From the NCBI GenBank assembly GCA_937990735.1, contig CALKQT010000034.1, positions 16,842-80,841 on the forward strand: a stretch of 64,000 bases of DNA. The letters run 5' to 3'. Both the position numbers and the translations under genes were made by a program. The notes beneath the pieces were generated by a model. The model ran no database searches. It was not told where the DNA came from and saw nothing but the letters and a program-made list of their open reading frames with translations. This DNA comes from an uncultured Campylobacter sp. Lineage in GTDB: Bacteria; Campylobacterota; Campylobacteria; Campylobacterales; Campylobacteraceae. Positions 26,101 through 34,776 of the stretch are shown here, in pieces (position 1 is the first letter of the stretch; every line of letters starts with the position of its first letter).

Positions 26101-27266
26101 ACTATTTGATGGATAATTTCGCGCGCGTAAACGTAGCGCTAGTAAGAGGCGAGGGCTCGATAGTCTATGACGAAGCGGGCAAGGACTACGTGGATTTTGG
26201 CGCGGGCATCGGCGTAAACTGCCTGGGGCACGCAAACGAGATCGTGCTTGAAGCGATCGGCACGCAAGCCGCGCAGATCATCCACGGCTCAAATATCTAT
26301 AGAATTCTGCCCCAAGAAGCCCTGGCTCAAAAGATTAGCGAGCTTTTAGGATACCGCACATACGCGGTGTTTTGCAACTCGGGCGCGGAGGCTAACGAAG
26401 CTGCGATCAAAATGGCGCGCAAATACGGCACCGTAAACTTCCCTAATAAAAAATTTGAAATTCTAACTCTGCGAAATTCCTTCCACGGCCGCACGCTAGC
26501 GACGCTGCAAGCTACGGGGCAGGAGAAATTTCATCCGGAAATTTTTGCGCCCTATATGCCCGGGTTTAAATTTTTCGACGATATCGAGGATATCATCGCG
26601 CATATCGATGAAAATAGCGTCGCCGTGATGATAGAGCTAGTCCAGGGCGAGGGAGGTATCAAGCCTCTGGATAAAGCTAGCGTGCAAAAGCTGGCGGCTG
26701 TTTTGAAAGAGAAAAAGCTGCTTTTGATCACCGACGAGGTGCAGTGCGGCGTATATCGCACGGGCGAGTTTGCGACGTCGCAAATTTACGACATCCGCCC
26801 CGACATCATCACCTTTGCCAAAGGTCTTGCGGGCGGCGTGCCGATCGGCGCGTGCGTGGCGCAGCAAAACATTTTCGCTCCGGGAGAGCACGGCAGCACC
26901 TTCGGCGGTAACTTTTTGGCGACCTCTACGGCGCTTGCGGTGCTTTCGCAACTTCAGTTTTTAAAAGCGAGCGGTAAGCTTGATAAGACTATAAAAAGAT
27001 TTATCAAAAAACTAGACGGGCTCGCCGCAGACTATCCTAGCCTGATCGAAAAGCGCGTGGGGCTCGGTCTGATGCAAGGCCTCGTGCTGCGCGATGAAAA
27101 AAATCTGGGCGAGATCTTTAACAAAGCCCTGCAAAACGGACTTTTGATCCTAAAATCCGGCAAGCGCACCCTTAGATTTTTGCCTGCGCTAAATATCAAA
27201 AAACCGGAGATCAAAGAGGGCTTCGCGCGCCTACGCAAGAGCCTGGACGAGATAGTGCGGGCGTGA
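26097..27266 (+). CDS. argD: Acetylornithine aminotransferase
   Basis: PLP enzyme of arginine synthesis that makes N-acetylornithine from the semialdehyde and glutamate; it may also serve lysine synthesis. 389 residues: NSGAEANEAAIKMAR, FHGRTLATLQATGQ, the acidic residue of ITDEVQCGVYRTG, the PLP lysine in FAKGLAGGVPIGA and GEHGSTFGGN. Normal length and complete. Starts within ATGA shared with the upstream gene; its stop overlaps the next start (GTGA). Confidence 0.95.
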   Translation: MNYLMDNFARVNVALVRGEGSIVYDEAGKDYVDFGAGIGVNCLGHANEIVLEAIGTQAAQIIHGSNIYRILPQEALAQKISELLGYRTYAVFCNSGAEANEAAIKMARKYGTVNFPNKKFEILTLRNSFHGRTLATLQATGQEKFHPEIFAPYMPGFKFFDDIEDIIAHIDENSVAVMIELVQGEGGIKPLDKASVQKLAAVLKEKKLLLITDEVQCGVYRTGEFATSQIYDIRPDIITFAKGLAGGVPIGACVAQQNIFAPGEHGSTFGGNFLATSTALAVLSQLQFLKASGKLDKTIKRFIKKLDGLAADYPSLIEKRVGLGLMQGLVLRDEKNLGEIFNKALQNGLLILKSGKRTLRFLPALNIKKPEIKEGFARLRKSLDEIVRA

Positions 27267-28357
27267 AATTTAGCGATTTTTTTGAGGGCTGGCTAAACGA
27301 GAGCTACTACGCAAATGCCGCTAAAATCGGCAAGAGCGGCGATTTTTACACCGCCGTGAGCGTAGGAAGCTTCTTTGGGATCTGCATCGCGCGCGAAATT
27401 TTACGCCTAAGCGCGGATTTTGGCGCGAAGCAAGAGTTAAGCTTAGACGCGGCGGCAAGCCCAATTGCATCGCGGCAAAATTTTGCGGCGGCGTGCGAGC
27501 TAAATTTAGATGCTGTGCTCGCAGAAAAATCGCAAAATAACGCTAAAATCGCTATCGTAGAGATAGGATCGCACGACGGGCGACTGCTTTGCGACATAGT
27601 GCAAGCTATCTTTACGCTGGGCGGTGCGGCGGCGCTTGATAAATTTAGCTTCGCGATTATCGAGCCGCACGAGCGCCTGCGCGAGCTGCAGCGGGCGAGC
27701 TTTGCGGAGAGCTTCGGCGGCGAAATCGCGCTAAAGCACTTCGCAAGCGCGCGCGAGGCGAAATTTAAAGATGCGATCTTTGTGGCAAATGAGCTTTTCG
27801 ACGCCTTTAAATGCGAGGCGGTGGACGGCGAAAATATGCTTTTTATCGAAAGCGGTGCGGCAAAATTTGCTCCCATAAAAGAAAGTGAAATTTTGACCCT
27901 CGCGCGCAGATTCGGCATCTCGCGCGGCGAAATCCCGATCGGATGCTTTCGCTTTGCGCGCGAAATTTGCGCCAGCGCGCAGCGGTTTTATTTCATCGCC
28001 TTTGATTACGGACAGATGGGCTCTAGCGGCGATTTTAGCCTGCGGATTTACCGAAATCACGAGGTTTTTAGCTTCTTTGAGGTGCAAAACTTGAGCGATT
28101 TTTACGGCAAAAGCGATCTTACCTACGACGTAAATTTTGAAATTTTACGTGCGGCGTTTGAGGACGCGGGCGCCGTGACGGCGGATTTTAAAAGACAGAT
28201 CGCGGCTTTGATAGACTTCGGCGCGGTCCAGCTTTTAGAGCTTTTTATGCAAAAAAGCGGAGAGAAGGGCTACCTAAATGCGCTTTTGCAGTTCAATCAC
28301 CTGCGCGCTGAGTTTGGCGAAAAGTTTAAGATGATAAAATTTAAAAAGGGGCTTTGA
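27263..28357 (+). CDS. MidA/NDUFAF7-like SAM-dependent methyltransferase
   Basis: 364 residues with a GTG start overlapping the argD stop. Family hallmarks: the opening YYANAAKIGKSGDFYTAVSVG, the SAM loop IAIVEIGSHDGRLLCDI, FVANELFDAFKCEAV, and ALIDFGAVQLLELF near the end. The eukaryotic relative methylates an arginine of a complex I subunit; the bacterial target is unknown. Residues about 53-90 contain an Ala/Asn-rich stretch, a modest version of the inserts elsewhere in this window. Confidence 0.85.
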   Translation: MKFSDFFEGWLNESYYANAAKIGKSGDFYTAVSVGSFFGICIAREILRLSADFGAKQELSLDAAASPIASRQNFAAACELNLDAVLAEKSQNNAKIAIVEIGSHDGRLLCDIVQAIFTLGGAAALDKFSFAIIEPHERLRELQRASFAESFGGEIALKHFASAREAKFKDAIFVANELFDAFKCEAVDGENMLFIESGAAKFAPIKESEILTLARRFGISRGEIPIGCFRFAREICASAQRFYFIAFDYGQMGSSGDFSLRIYRNHEVFSFFEVQNLSDFYGKSDLTYDVNFEILRAAFEDAGAVTADFKRQIAALIDFGAVQLLELFMQKSGEKGYLNALLQFNHLRAEFGEKFKMIKFKKGL

Positions 28358-28683
28358 TGAAAGCTTTTATCGATTGCGACTGCGAAATTTTGCAAAGGAC
28401 GCTGGAGCTGTTTTTGAAGGATCGCGCTACAAGTGCGCAGGATTGCGACTTTGTGATAAGCGATGAGCCACAAAGCTCGGCAAAACCGCTATTTTTGATC
28501 GGCGAGGGCGGAGATCTGACGCTACCGTTTTCAAAGAGTGCCTTGCTATCGAAGCTGGAGGATTTTCAAGGCTCGCTAAAGCGGGATTTTAGCGAATATG
28601 ACGCGGCGGAAGAGGAAATTTGCGCTCTATTTGATGAGTTTAAGGCAAGAATCATCGAAATTTTAAGAAGGCAAAATGGCTAA
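28357..28683 (+). CDS. Small protein of unknown function in the argD operon
   Basis: Not recognised. ATG at 28357 overlaps the previous stop by one base; a TTG three bases upstream is less likely. 108 residues, acidic, with KAFIDCDCEILQRTLELFL, SDEPQSSAKPLFLIGEGG and a helical C-terminus. It overlaps rsmD by eight bases, so it is clearly translated in the operon. The DCD segment and length suggest a small alpha/beta fold, but no function is assigned. Confidence 0.7.
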   Translation: MKAFIDCDCEILQRTLELFLKDRATSAQDCDFVISDEPQSSAKPLFLIGEGGDLTLPFSKSALLSKLEDFQGSLKRDFSEYDAAEEEICALFDEFKARIIEILRRQNG

Positions 28684-30133
28684 ATTTTCCAAACCCGCCG
28701 GCGCGCTCTTTACGCAAATCTCAAGCGGCATTTATAGGGGCAAAAAGCTCGCTCTGCCCGCGTTTTCGAGTACGCGCAGCACGAAAAGCATCGTAAAGGG
28801 CTCGTTTTTCGATACTTGGCGGGCGGAGTTGCGCGGCGCGGCGTTTATCGAGTGCTTCGGCGGTAGCGGCGCGATGGCGCTTGAAGCGCTAAGTAACGGC
28901 GCAAAAAACGTTTATGCGATCGAAAAGGATGTCGCCGCGCATAAGATAATGCGGAAAAATTTCGAGTTTTTTGGGCTCGGCGCAAACGCGATTTTGGGTG
29001 ATTGTTTCGAGCGACTACCCGAAATTTTGCACGAGCTGCAAGCGGATATGAACGGACGCTCGGGCGCGAATTCGCTAAATTTAAGCGGCAAAAATTTAGA
29101 CAAAAACCATGCCGCCACCTACCGCAAAAATTTAGACGGCGAAAAAGACGGCTGTCGCAAAAGCTTTAGTGGCGTAGAGCAGGGCGAGAACCCATACTGC
29201 GGCACGCAAAGCGTAGAAGTGGAAGACGGCACGCAAAGCGGCGTGAAAGATTTTGCAAAATGCGGTACGCAAAACAGCGTGTCTTACGGCACGCAAAATG
29301 GCGCGCAGGGCGGCGCAAATGATGATTGCGCAGGCGAGGGTTTTGGCGATTGTGCCCAGATTAACGATTATGCGGGCGCTTCTAGTATAAAATATCGTGC
29401 GAATTCGCTAACTACGGATGCCGCGAGCTTTGGCGAAAAGGTTGACGATAACTGCGCTTCTCAATACGACGCGAGCGGCACCGAGACCGCTAATTGCAAC
29501 TTAAATTTAAGCTCAAAATGCAGCGAGAGCTCTAATTTTGACGCAAATCGCGGTGCGGGCTTAGGCGCGAGCTGCGAAGAGAAAGAAATCTTAAATTTAG
29601 GCGAAAATTTTGATTCTAGCTGCAGAAAAAGTTTACATTCAAGCGCAAATTTCGTCTATGATTCAAGAAAAAATTCCACTGCGAATTCTGACGGCAATTT
29701 TGGCGCTAGTTGCGAAGAAAATTCGCGCCCAAACGTAAATTTAACCCGTGGTTCAGGAAAAAATTTCGCCACCAACTCCCGTGAAAATTTAGCATGCGGT
29801 TTAGGCGAAAGCTCTACCGCAAACGATTTAGGCAAATGTTCTGCTGCAAATTCTAGCGAAAGCCATACCGTAAATTCTAGTGAAAATTCCGTCTCCGATC
29901 CCGCGCGCAGAGTGTTTGTCTATCTAGATCCGCCGTTTGCGATCAGGCAGGGCTTTGGCGAGATTTACGAGCGGGTGCTGGCGCTGATAGCGCGCCTAGG
30001 CTCCGTGCGGTGCGAGCTGCCAATCGCGATCGAGCATATGAGCGAGCTTGAGCTGCCGCCTAAAATCGGCGATTTCGCGCTGCTTAAATCGCGCAAATTC
30101 GGCGCTACGACGATGAGCTACTACGTAAAATGA
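28676..30133 (+). CDS. rsmD: RsmD-type 16S rRNA (guanine-N2) methyltransferase with a ~285-residue insertion
   Basis: RsmD methylates G966 of 16S rRNA in the 30S subunit. The N-terminal part is normal: GIYRGKKLALPA, STKSIVKGSFFDTW, SAM loop FIECFGGSGAMALEALSNGA and a GDCFERLP acidic turn (about 108-115). The catalytic DPPF is displaced to residues 418-421 and is followed by a normal C-terminus ending TTMSYYVK. Between them, residues about 125-410 are an Asn/Ser/Gly/Ala low-complexity block, with GTQ-based repeats (29200-29310) and many RAATTY-coded Asn-Ser/Asn-Phe pairs. Typical members are about 190 residues; here 485. The frame is uninterrupted for 1.4 kb, so the insert is under some constraint or is recent. 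Activity needs testing. Confidence 0.88.
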   Translation: MAKFSKPAGALFTQISSGIYRGKKLALPAFSSTRSTKSIVKGSFFDTWRAELRGAAFIECFGGSGAMALEALSNGAKNVYAIEKDVAAHKIMRKNFEFFGLGANAILGDCFERLPEILHELQADMNGRSGANSLNLSGKNLDKNHAATYRKNLDGEKDGCRKSFSGVEQGENPYCGTQSVEVEDGTQSGVKDFAKCGTQNSVSYGTQNGAQGGANDDCAGEGFGDCAQINDYAGASSIKYRANSLTTDAASFGEKVDDNCASQYDASGTETANCNLNLSSKCSESSNFDANRGAGLGASCEEKEILNLGENFDSSCRKSLHSSANFVYDSRKNSTANSDGNFGASCEENSRPNVNLTRGSGKNFATNSRENLACGLGESSTANDLGKCSAANSSESHTVNSSENSVSDPARRVFVYLDPPFAIRQGFGEIYERVLALIARLGSVRCELPIAIEHMSELELPPKIGDFALLKSRKFGATTMSYYVK

Positions 30134-30918
30134 AAAGCTTAAAGCAAATTTTAGATTATTACGCCGATTTGAAAAATTGCGACGCGGATCTTTTCGGCGC
30201 GCCCGATCCGCTGCAGGTCGCAAAGGGACATCGAAACGACGTCGTAGCGCTCATCTGCGCGCTGTTTGCTTACGGTAACGCGGCTCAAATTTTAAAATTT
30301 CTCCACTCGCTTGATTTTTCGCTTTTAGACGGGAGCGATGAGCGCATTAGCGCGGAGCTTGCGGGCAAAAAATATAGATTTCAAAGCCCGCGCGACGTCG
30401 CTGAAATTTTTATAACTTTAAAGCGGCTTAAAAATAGCCTTAGCATCGAGGAGAGCGTGCTTCGCGGCATGCAAAAAAACGGACGGATCGAGGATGGGAT
30501 AAATTTTTTAATCGGCGAGATTTACAGATTAAACCCCTACCGCAGCCCGGGATATGAGTTTTTTTTCGGGCGCGGCTTCGCGCAAAAGCCCACGTCTCCG
30601 TACAAGCGCTACAATCTCTTCCTGCGCTGGGCGGTGCGCGACAGCGACATCGATCTGGGGCTGTATAGAAAGATCGAAAAATCGCGCCTCCTCATCCCGC
30701 TCGATACCCATACGCATAAAGTTTCGCTTAAGCTTGGGCTGATCGATCGCAAGAGTTACGATTTTGAGGCGGTTTTGCAGCTTACGCAAAGCTTAAGGCG
30801 CTTCGATCCGAGCGATCCCATCAAATACGACTTCGCGCTGTATCGCCTCGGACAGAGCGGCGAGATAGATAAAATTTTACCCGAACTGGGCGCAAATTTA
30901 AACAAAACCGCGGAGTAA
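30130..30918 (+). CDS. TIGR02757 (DUF2400) family protein
   Basis: 262 residues starting in the ATGA overlap with rsmD. Family features are LICALFAYGNAAQILKFL, RFQSPRDVAEIFITLKRL and the motif PLDTHTHKVSLKLGL. The family has a helix-hairpin-helix, DNA-glycosylase-like fold but no assigned reaction; occurrence with DNA repair genes is common. It ends the argD-rsmD operon. Confidence 0.85.
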   Translation: MKSLKQILDYYADLKNCDADLFGAPDPLQVAKGHRNDVVALICALFAYGNAAQILKFLHSLDFSLLDGSDERISAELAGKKYRFQSPRDVAEIFITLKRLKNSLSIEESVLRGMQKNGRIEDGINFLIGEIYRLNPYRSPGYEFFFGRGFAQKPTSPYKRYNLFLRWAVRDSDIDLGLYRKIEKSRLLIPLDTHTHKVSLKLGLIDRKSYDFEAVLQLTQSLRRFDPSDPIKYDFALYRLGQSGEIDKILPELGANLNKTAE

Positions 30919-31452
30919 GTCGGCGGAATTTTACCTAACACGAGCTATGAAATTTTATGAAGCTTTAGTGCGGGTGTGTGACGGAATTTTGCGCTGTTTT
31001 GCTACCGCATAAGTAGGGCCGGCTTTATGGATTTTGCCGTACGCCTTGAGTGCGGCGCGCCGAAATTTTATAGAATTTTGGTAAAAGATCACTTCATAAA
31101 TTTCTGCAAATTTCACGGATAGATGCGCGAAATTTATAGGGCTATCTTGTAGAATTTGGGTAAAATTCCACAGCCTTGTGTTATTAAAATTTTATGAAAT
31201 TTTGCAGCTCGCGCACGACGCGATAAATTGCATGGAGCTAAAACGGCAATCGCGCGGTAAATTTCATAAAATTTAAGCAGGAGCCGTGCGGCAAAATCCG
31301 ATATAATTCCGTGGAATTTTATAAAATTGCATGGAATTCTAGCAGGCGCTCGTATGCACTTTGCGGTGCATGAGCGGTTTGCGATCGTAATTGCGCGGAA
31401 TTCTGGCAGGCGTTCATAGCGTGTGCCTGTGTGATTTGAGAAAAGGATAAAA
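30919..31452. other. AT-rich spacer with a 22-base direct repeat
   Basis: No gene is supported. GGAATTCTRGCAGGCGYTCR occurs at 31333-31354 and again at 31397-31418, offset 64 bases. RAATTY hexamers are dense at 31060-31345. AAAAGGA precedes the next ATG. Confidence 0.45.
31333..31418 (+). repeat. 22-base direct repeat, offset 64 bases
   Basis: Copies at 31333-31354 and 31397-31418 differ at three positions. The second lies just upstream of the TauE/SafE gene. Confidence 0.6.
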
Positions 31453-32214
31453 ATGGAGCTTGAACTTTGGCAGTTTGCGGTGCTTTTTGCGGCGGCGTTT
31501 TTCGGCGGATTTATCGACTCGATCGCAGGCGGCGGCGGGCTGATCTCGCTGCCTGCGCTGCTTGCCGTGGGCGTTCCGCCGCATGTAGCGATCGCCACAA
31601 ATAGATTTCAAGGCAGTTTCGGAAGCTTCACCGCCGCTTTAAATTTCATCCGCAAGGGCTATGTCGATGCGGCGGAGATCTTGCGCGGCGTGATTTTTAC
31701 GTTCGTAGGCGGACTCATCGGCGCTTATGTCCTGCTCCTAATCGATGCGAAATTCCTAAACTATCTCATTCCGATCCTGCTGCTGGCGCTTTTCTTTTAT
31801 ATGATTTTTTCGCCGAACCTAGGCGAAGCGCCCGCCAAACCCAAGATGTCAAAAAAGAGCTTTTACGCGATTTTCGGGCTTATTTTGGGGTTTTACGACG
31901 GATTTTTCGGCCCTGGTACGGGCTCGTTTTGGACGTTTGCACTCGTGGGAATTTTAGGGCTATATATGAAAAAGGCGGTCGCACACACGAAGGTTTTAAA
32001 TTTCACCTCAAACATCGTCTCTTTGGGCGTTTTTATCATCGGCGGGCAGATTTTATGGCTCGTCGGAGCGGTGATGGCGGTCGGACAGATCGCGGGCAGC
32101 TTCGCAGGCTCAAGCTTGGTGATGCGGTGCGACGTAAAATTCGTGCGCAAGATGCTTCTGTTCGTCGTTGCCGCCACGATTTTAAAGCTACTTTACGGAC
32201 TGATTGCAAATTGA
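31453..32214 (+). CDS. TSUP family sulfite/anion permease (TauE/SafE)
   Basis: 253 residues with about eight membrane helices in two halves. Family motifs are DSIAGGGGLISLPALL at residues 23-38 and GFYDGFFGPGTGSFW at about 143-157. Members export sulfite, sulfoacetate or other sulfur anions; the substrate here is unknown. The ATG follows AAAAGGATAAAA. An isolated gene. Confidence 0.9.
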   Translation: MELELWQFAVLFAAAFFGGFIDSIAGGGGLISLPALLAVGVPPHVAIATNRFQGSFGSFTAALNFIRKGYVDAAEILRGVIFTFVGGLIGAYVLLLIDAKFLNYLIPILLLALFFYMIFSPNLGEAPAKPKMSKKSFYAIFGLILGFYDGFFGPGTGSFWTFALVGILGLYMKKAVAHTKVLNFTSNIVSLGVFIIGGQILWLVGAVMAVGQIAGSFAGSSLVMRCDVKFVRKMLLFVVAATILKLLYGLIAN

Positions 32215-33424
32215 TTACAGATTGATTGAGGACCAATCTCGGGCTAATCTCAAGCCAAAATCATAGAATTTTATACAGGATTTCGTATAAAATTTCGCGT
32301 AAAATTTTATGAGCCCTCGTCGATATGTTACGACAGCGCCGCCTTACCGCCACGATAGTGCCGATTTTACTGCTACGGTGTCGATTTTGCCGCAGTGTCG
32401 CACCAAATTTACTGCGACACTGCAAATTTTAATTGTAGTGTCGATTTTATCATAGCTTCCGTATCTATTGTGCTGCGACGGGAGCCTAGCTTGTTGCTGG
32501 AATAACGCGCGGATATTGTCGTAACGTCGCACCGAACTTATTGCAGTAGCGCAGATCTTGCTGTAGTGTCGCGCCAGTCTCGCTTCGATGGCACTAATTT
32601 CCCGCTGCTGCGATGTTGGTTCTATTGCCGTTGTGTCGGAAGCCTCGCTTGTCGCGAGGTCTTTGATTTTATTTTTTCGATATCGCTGATTTTGCTCTGC
32701 GACATCGACGACTTCGTTACCGCGCTTGCTACTGCGAGGATTTTAATTGCGTTGTGCGGTGCCCACTGATTTTTATGACGGCGCTGTTTTTTCTGCTGCG
32801 ATGGTGGCGATTTTGGCGCTGCTTTTACCGCCCCGCCGTCCGTATCACTACCGTGGGTGGCTTGATTTTGCTGTCGCGACATTGATGGTCTTGATGGTGC
32901 AAGGATTTGATTTGCTGCCGCAACGATGCCGATGAAGTTCCGTCCATCCGCATCGATTAAATTTAGCCGCACTGTCCGTATCTATTTCGTCGTATCGCCA
33001 TGCATTCATTCGGTGCCGTCGATAGAGTCGTCGTATTGCCGAGCGCACAATGCTATCGTGCCCGTGCTATGAAATTTTATATGTTTATGCCCACAAAATT
33101 TTAAAATACCGCTCCATAGATCATTTCGCCGTGCCGCCCGTACGTACTACCAAATCCACTCGCAGCGATTAAATTTAGCCGCACCGCTGCGCCTGCCGTT
33201 TCACTCTGATATCGTAGGCGAAATTTTGCCTATCCATGCCATTTAAATTTGCCGTATCGCTACGTATCTGTTTCGCCTCGCCCGCCGAAATTTAGCAACC
33301 TCTCGCGTCAATTAAATTTCATCATACCCGCCGCATCCACGCCCGCCCGCAAAATTCCGCCGCCTAAAACAAAGTTAAAATATTTTGCGATAAAATGGGC
33401 AAAATTTTTCACAAAGGATTTACT
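32215..33424. other. 1.2-kb spacer of degenerate TGTCG-type repeats
   Basis: No gene is supported on either strand. From about 32335 to 33060 the sequence repeats variants of GTAGTGTCGATTTTGC and CTGCGACRYTG at irregular 20-40-base intervals. A perfect 10-base inverted repeat GCAGTGTCGC/GCGACACTGC lies at 32392-32401 and 32414-32423. Further on, variants of GATTAAATTTAGCCGCAC recur near 32955 and 33170. The ridA ribosome site AAAGGA is at about 33413-33418. Confidence 0.5.
32335..33060. repeat. Region of degenerate GTGTCG/CGACAC repeats with inverted copies
   Basis: The core TGTCG or its complement CGACA is found again and again with T-rich or GC-rich flanks (for example TGTCGATTTTGCCGC, GTGTCGCACC, GCGACACTGC, TGTCGCGCC). 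Copies are too diverged for a CRISPR and the intervals are uneven. Confidence 0.5.
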
Positions 33425-33802
33425 ATGCAGATCATCTCGACTCCCGATGCGGCGCAGGCCATCGGGCCGTACTCTCAGGCGATCAAGACGGGCGGACTCA
33501 TCTTTACCTCGGGGCAGATCGCGCTTAAGCCGGACGGCGAGTTCGTCGCGGGCGGCGTGGAGGCGCAGAGCAGGCAGGTTTTGCAAAACCTCGCCGCGAT
33601 CCTGAAAGAAGCAGGCGCGACTCTGCAAGATGCCGTCAAAACGACGATTTTCCTAGCCGATATGGGCGATTTTGCCGCGGTGAACGAGATATACGCGGCG
33701 GCGTTCGGCGAGCACAAGCCCGCTCGCAGCACGGTGCAGGTCGCCAAACTCCCCAAAGGCGCGCTTGTGGAGATCGAAGTAATAGCGCTGGCTAGGGCCT
33801 AG
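33425..33802 (+). CDS. ridA: RidA family reactive enamine/imine deaminase
   Basis: Hydrolyses reactive 2-aminoacrylate-type enamines made by PLP enzymes such as threonine dehydratase. 125 residues: AIGPYSQAIKTGGLIFTSGQ, the substrate Arg in PARSTVQVAKLPKGALVEIE and the final EVIALARA. The ATG at 33425 was chosen because AAAGGA lies seven bases upstream; the frame extends ten codons further without a site. Confidence 0.93.
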   Translation: MQIISTPDAAQAIGPYSQAIKTGGLIFTSGQIALKPDGEFVAGGVEAQSRQVLQNLAAILKEAGATLQDAVKTTIFLADMGDFAAVNEIYAAAFGEHKPARSTVQVAKLPKGALVEIEVIALARA

Positions 33803-33890
33803 CGCTAAATTTAGATCACTAGAACTCTGCCGGTTCGCGTTTACGGTTAAAATTTGGACGCGGGCTGCTCGAAATTTTAAACGGCTAGCT

Positions 33891-34744
33891 TTGGTTTTGA
33901 AGCTGCGCGCTTTTAAATTTAGATTTTCAAAGCCGCGCCAAATGCTCGCGGGTTTATGCAAACAGTGCGTCTGGTGCGCTAAGGCATTAAAATTTCTCAC
34001 TCAAAATGGGATAAAAATAATAGAAAAACTTATTCAAAAATCTAAAAATATCATGGCCGTGGGGCGCAGCGACATAGAGCCCGCATGGATCGCGCAGGCG
34101 CAGCGGCGGCTCAGTTTCGCACTGCCTGCGAGCTACAAGCAGATGCTGCTAAGATACGCTAGCGTCAGCGCGGCGGAGACGGAGCTAAAAATGATCGCGC
34201 CGCCCGAGTTTGCGGATAGTGCCGACGCCGACATCTGTTACACGTATGAGATAAATCTCAAAAATGGGCTATTTGCCGCGGACGAACTCGTGTTTTTGCA
34301 GCTCGAGGACGAGGAGTATTATTTTAAAATTTTGCCCGCAGGCGATGGCGGCGGTATAACGGACGGCTCGCCAAACACGGCGCGCGGCAAGACGGCGGAG
34401 AGTACGAGCGGCAAAGCTGCGAGCGAGACAGTGCGCGATACGGTCGTCGCGACGGTAACCGACGGTGCGAAAAATAGGGCGCCTGGCGACGAAGCGCGCG
34501 CGGAGAGATCGCCGATGTGGCGCGCAATATGAATGCAGAAGCGTCAGATGAAACGACGTGTAAAACAGCGGGCGCAACAACAAGCGAGGCGGCAGACGAC
34601 GCAGCAAGTGGAGCGACGAAAAAGATAGCGAGCGAGCGGGTAGACGACGCGCCGTGCGAATACAAAGTCTATGTGCGCGACTACGCGGAGGGCGAGGATA
34701 GGCTTTTTGCGGACGATTTTTGCGGGTTTTTGGAAAAATTTTAA
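33891..34744 (+). pseudogene. SUKH (SMI1/KNR4)-like protein with low-complexity insertion and a frameshift
   Basis: A SUKH-type domain is visible: KIIEKLIQKSKN, IAQAQRRLSFALPASYKQML, LRYASVS and EDEEYYFKILP in one frame, then YKVYVRDYAEGEDRLF and DDFCGFLEKF in another. Between them is about 110 residues of Ala/Thr/Ser/Asp-rich low complexity (34340-34670), inside which the frame shifts by one base at about 34480-34525, probably in the GCGCGCGG run. No convincing start is visible: ATGs at 33942 and 34053 lack ribosome sites and the second would remove part of the domain. SUKH proteins are often immunity proteins against polymorphic toxins; no toxin gene is in the window. Confidence 0.65.
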
Positions 34745-34776
34745 GACGAAATTTAAGGCAAAATCAGGAGCGACAA

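Noticed and set aside
31134..31598. 154-residue minus-strand frame before and into the TauE/SafE gene.
   Set aside because: It covers a RAATTY-rich spacer and the start of a clear gene on the other strand.
32622..32972. 116-residue minus-strand frame in the repeat-rich spacer.
   Set aside because: Low-complexity, basic, no ribosome site; it follows the degenerate repeats.
32335..33060. Possible CRISPR array in the TGTCG repeat region.
   Set aside because: Repeats vary in sequence and spacing and no cas genes are present.
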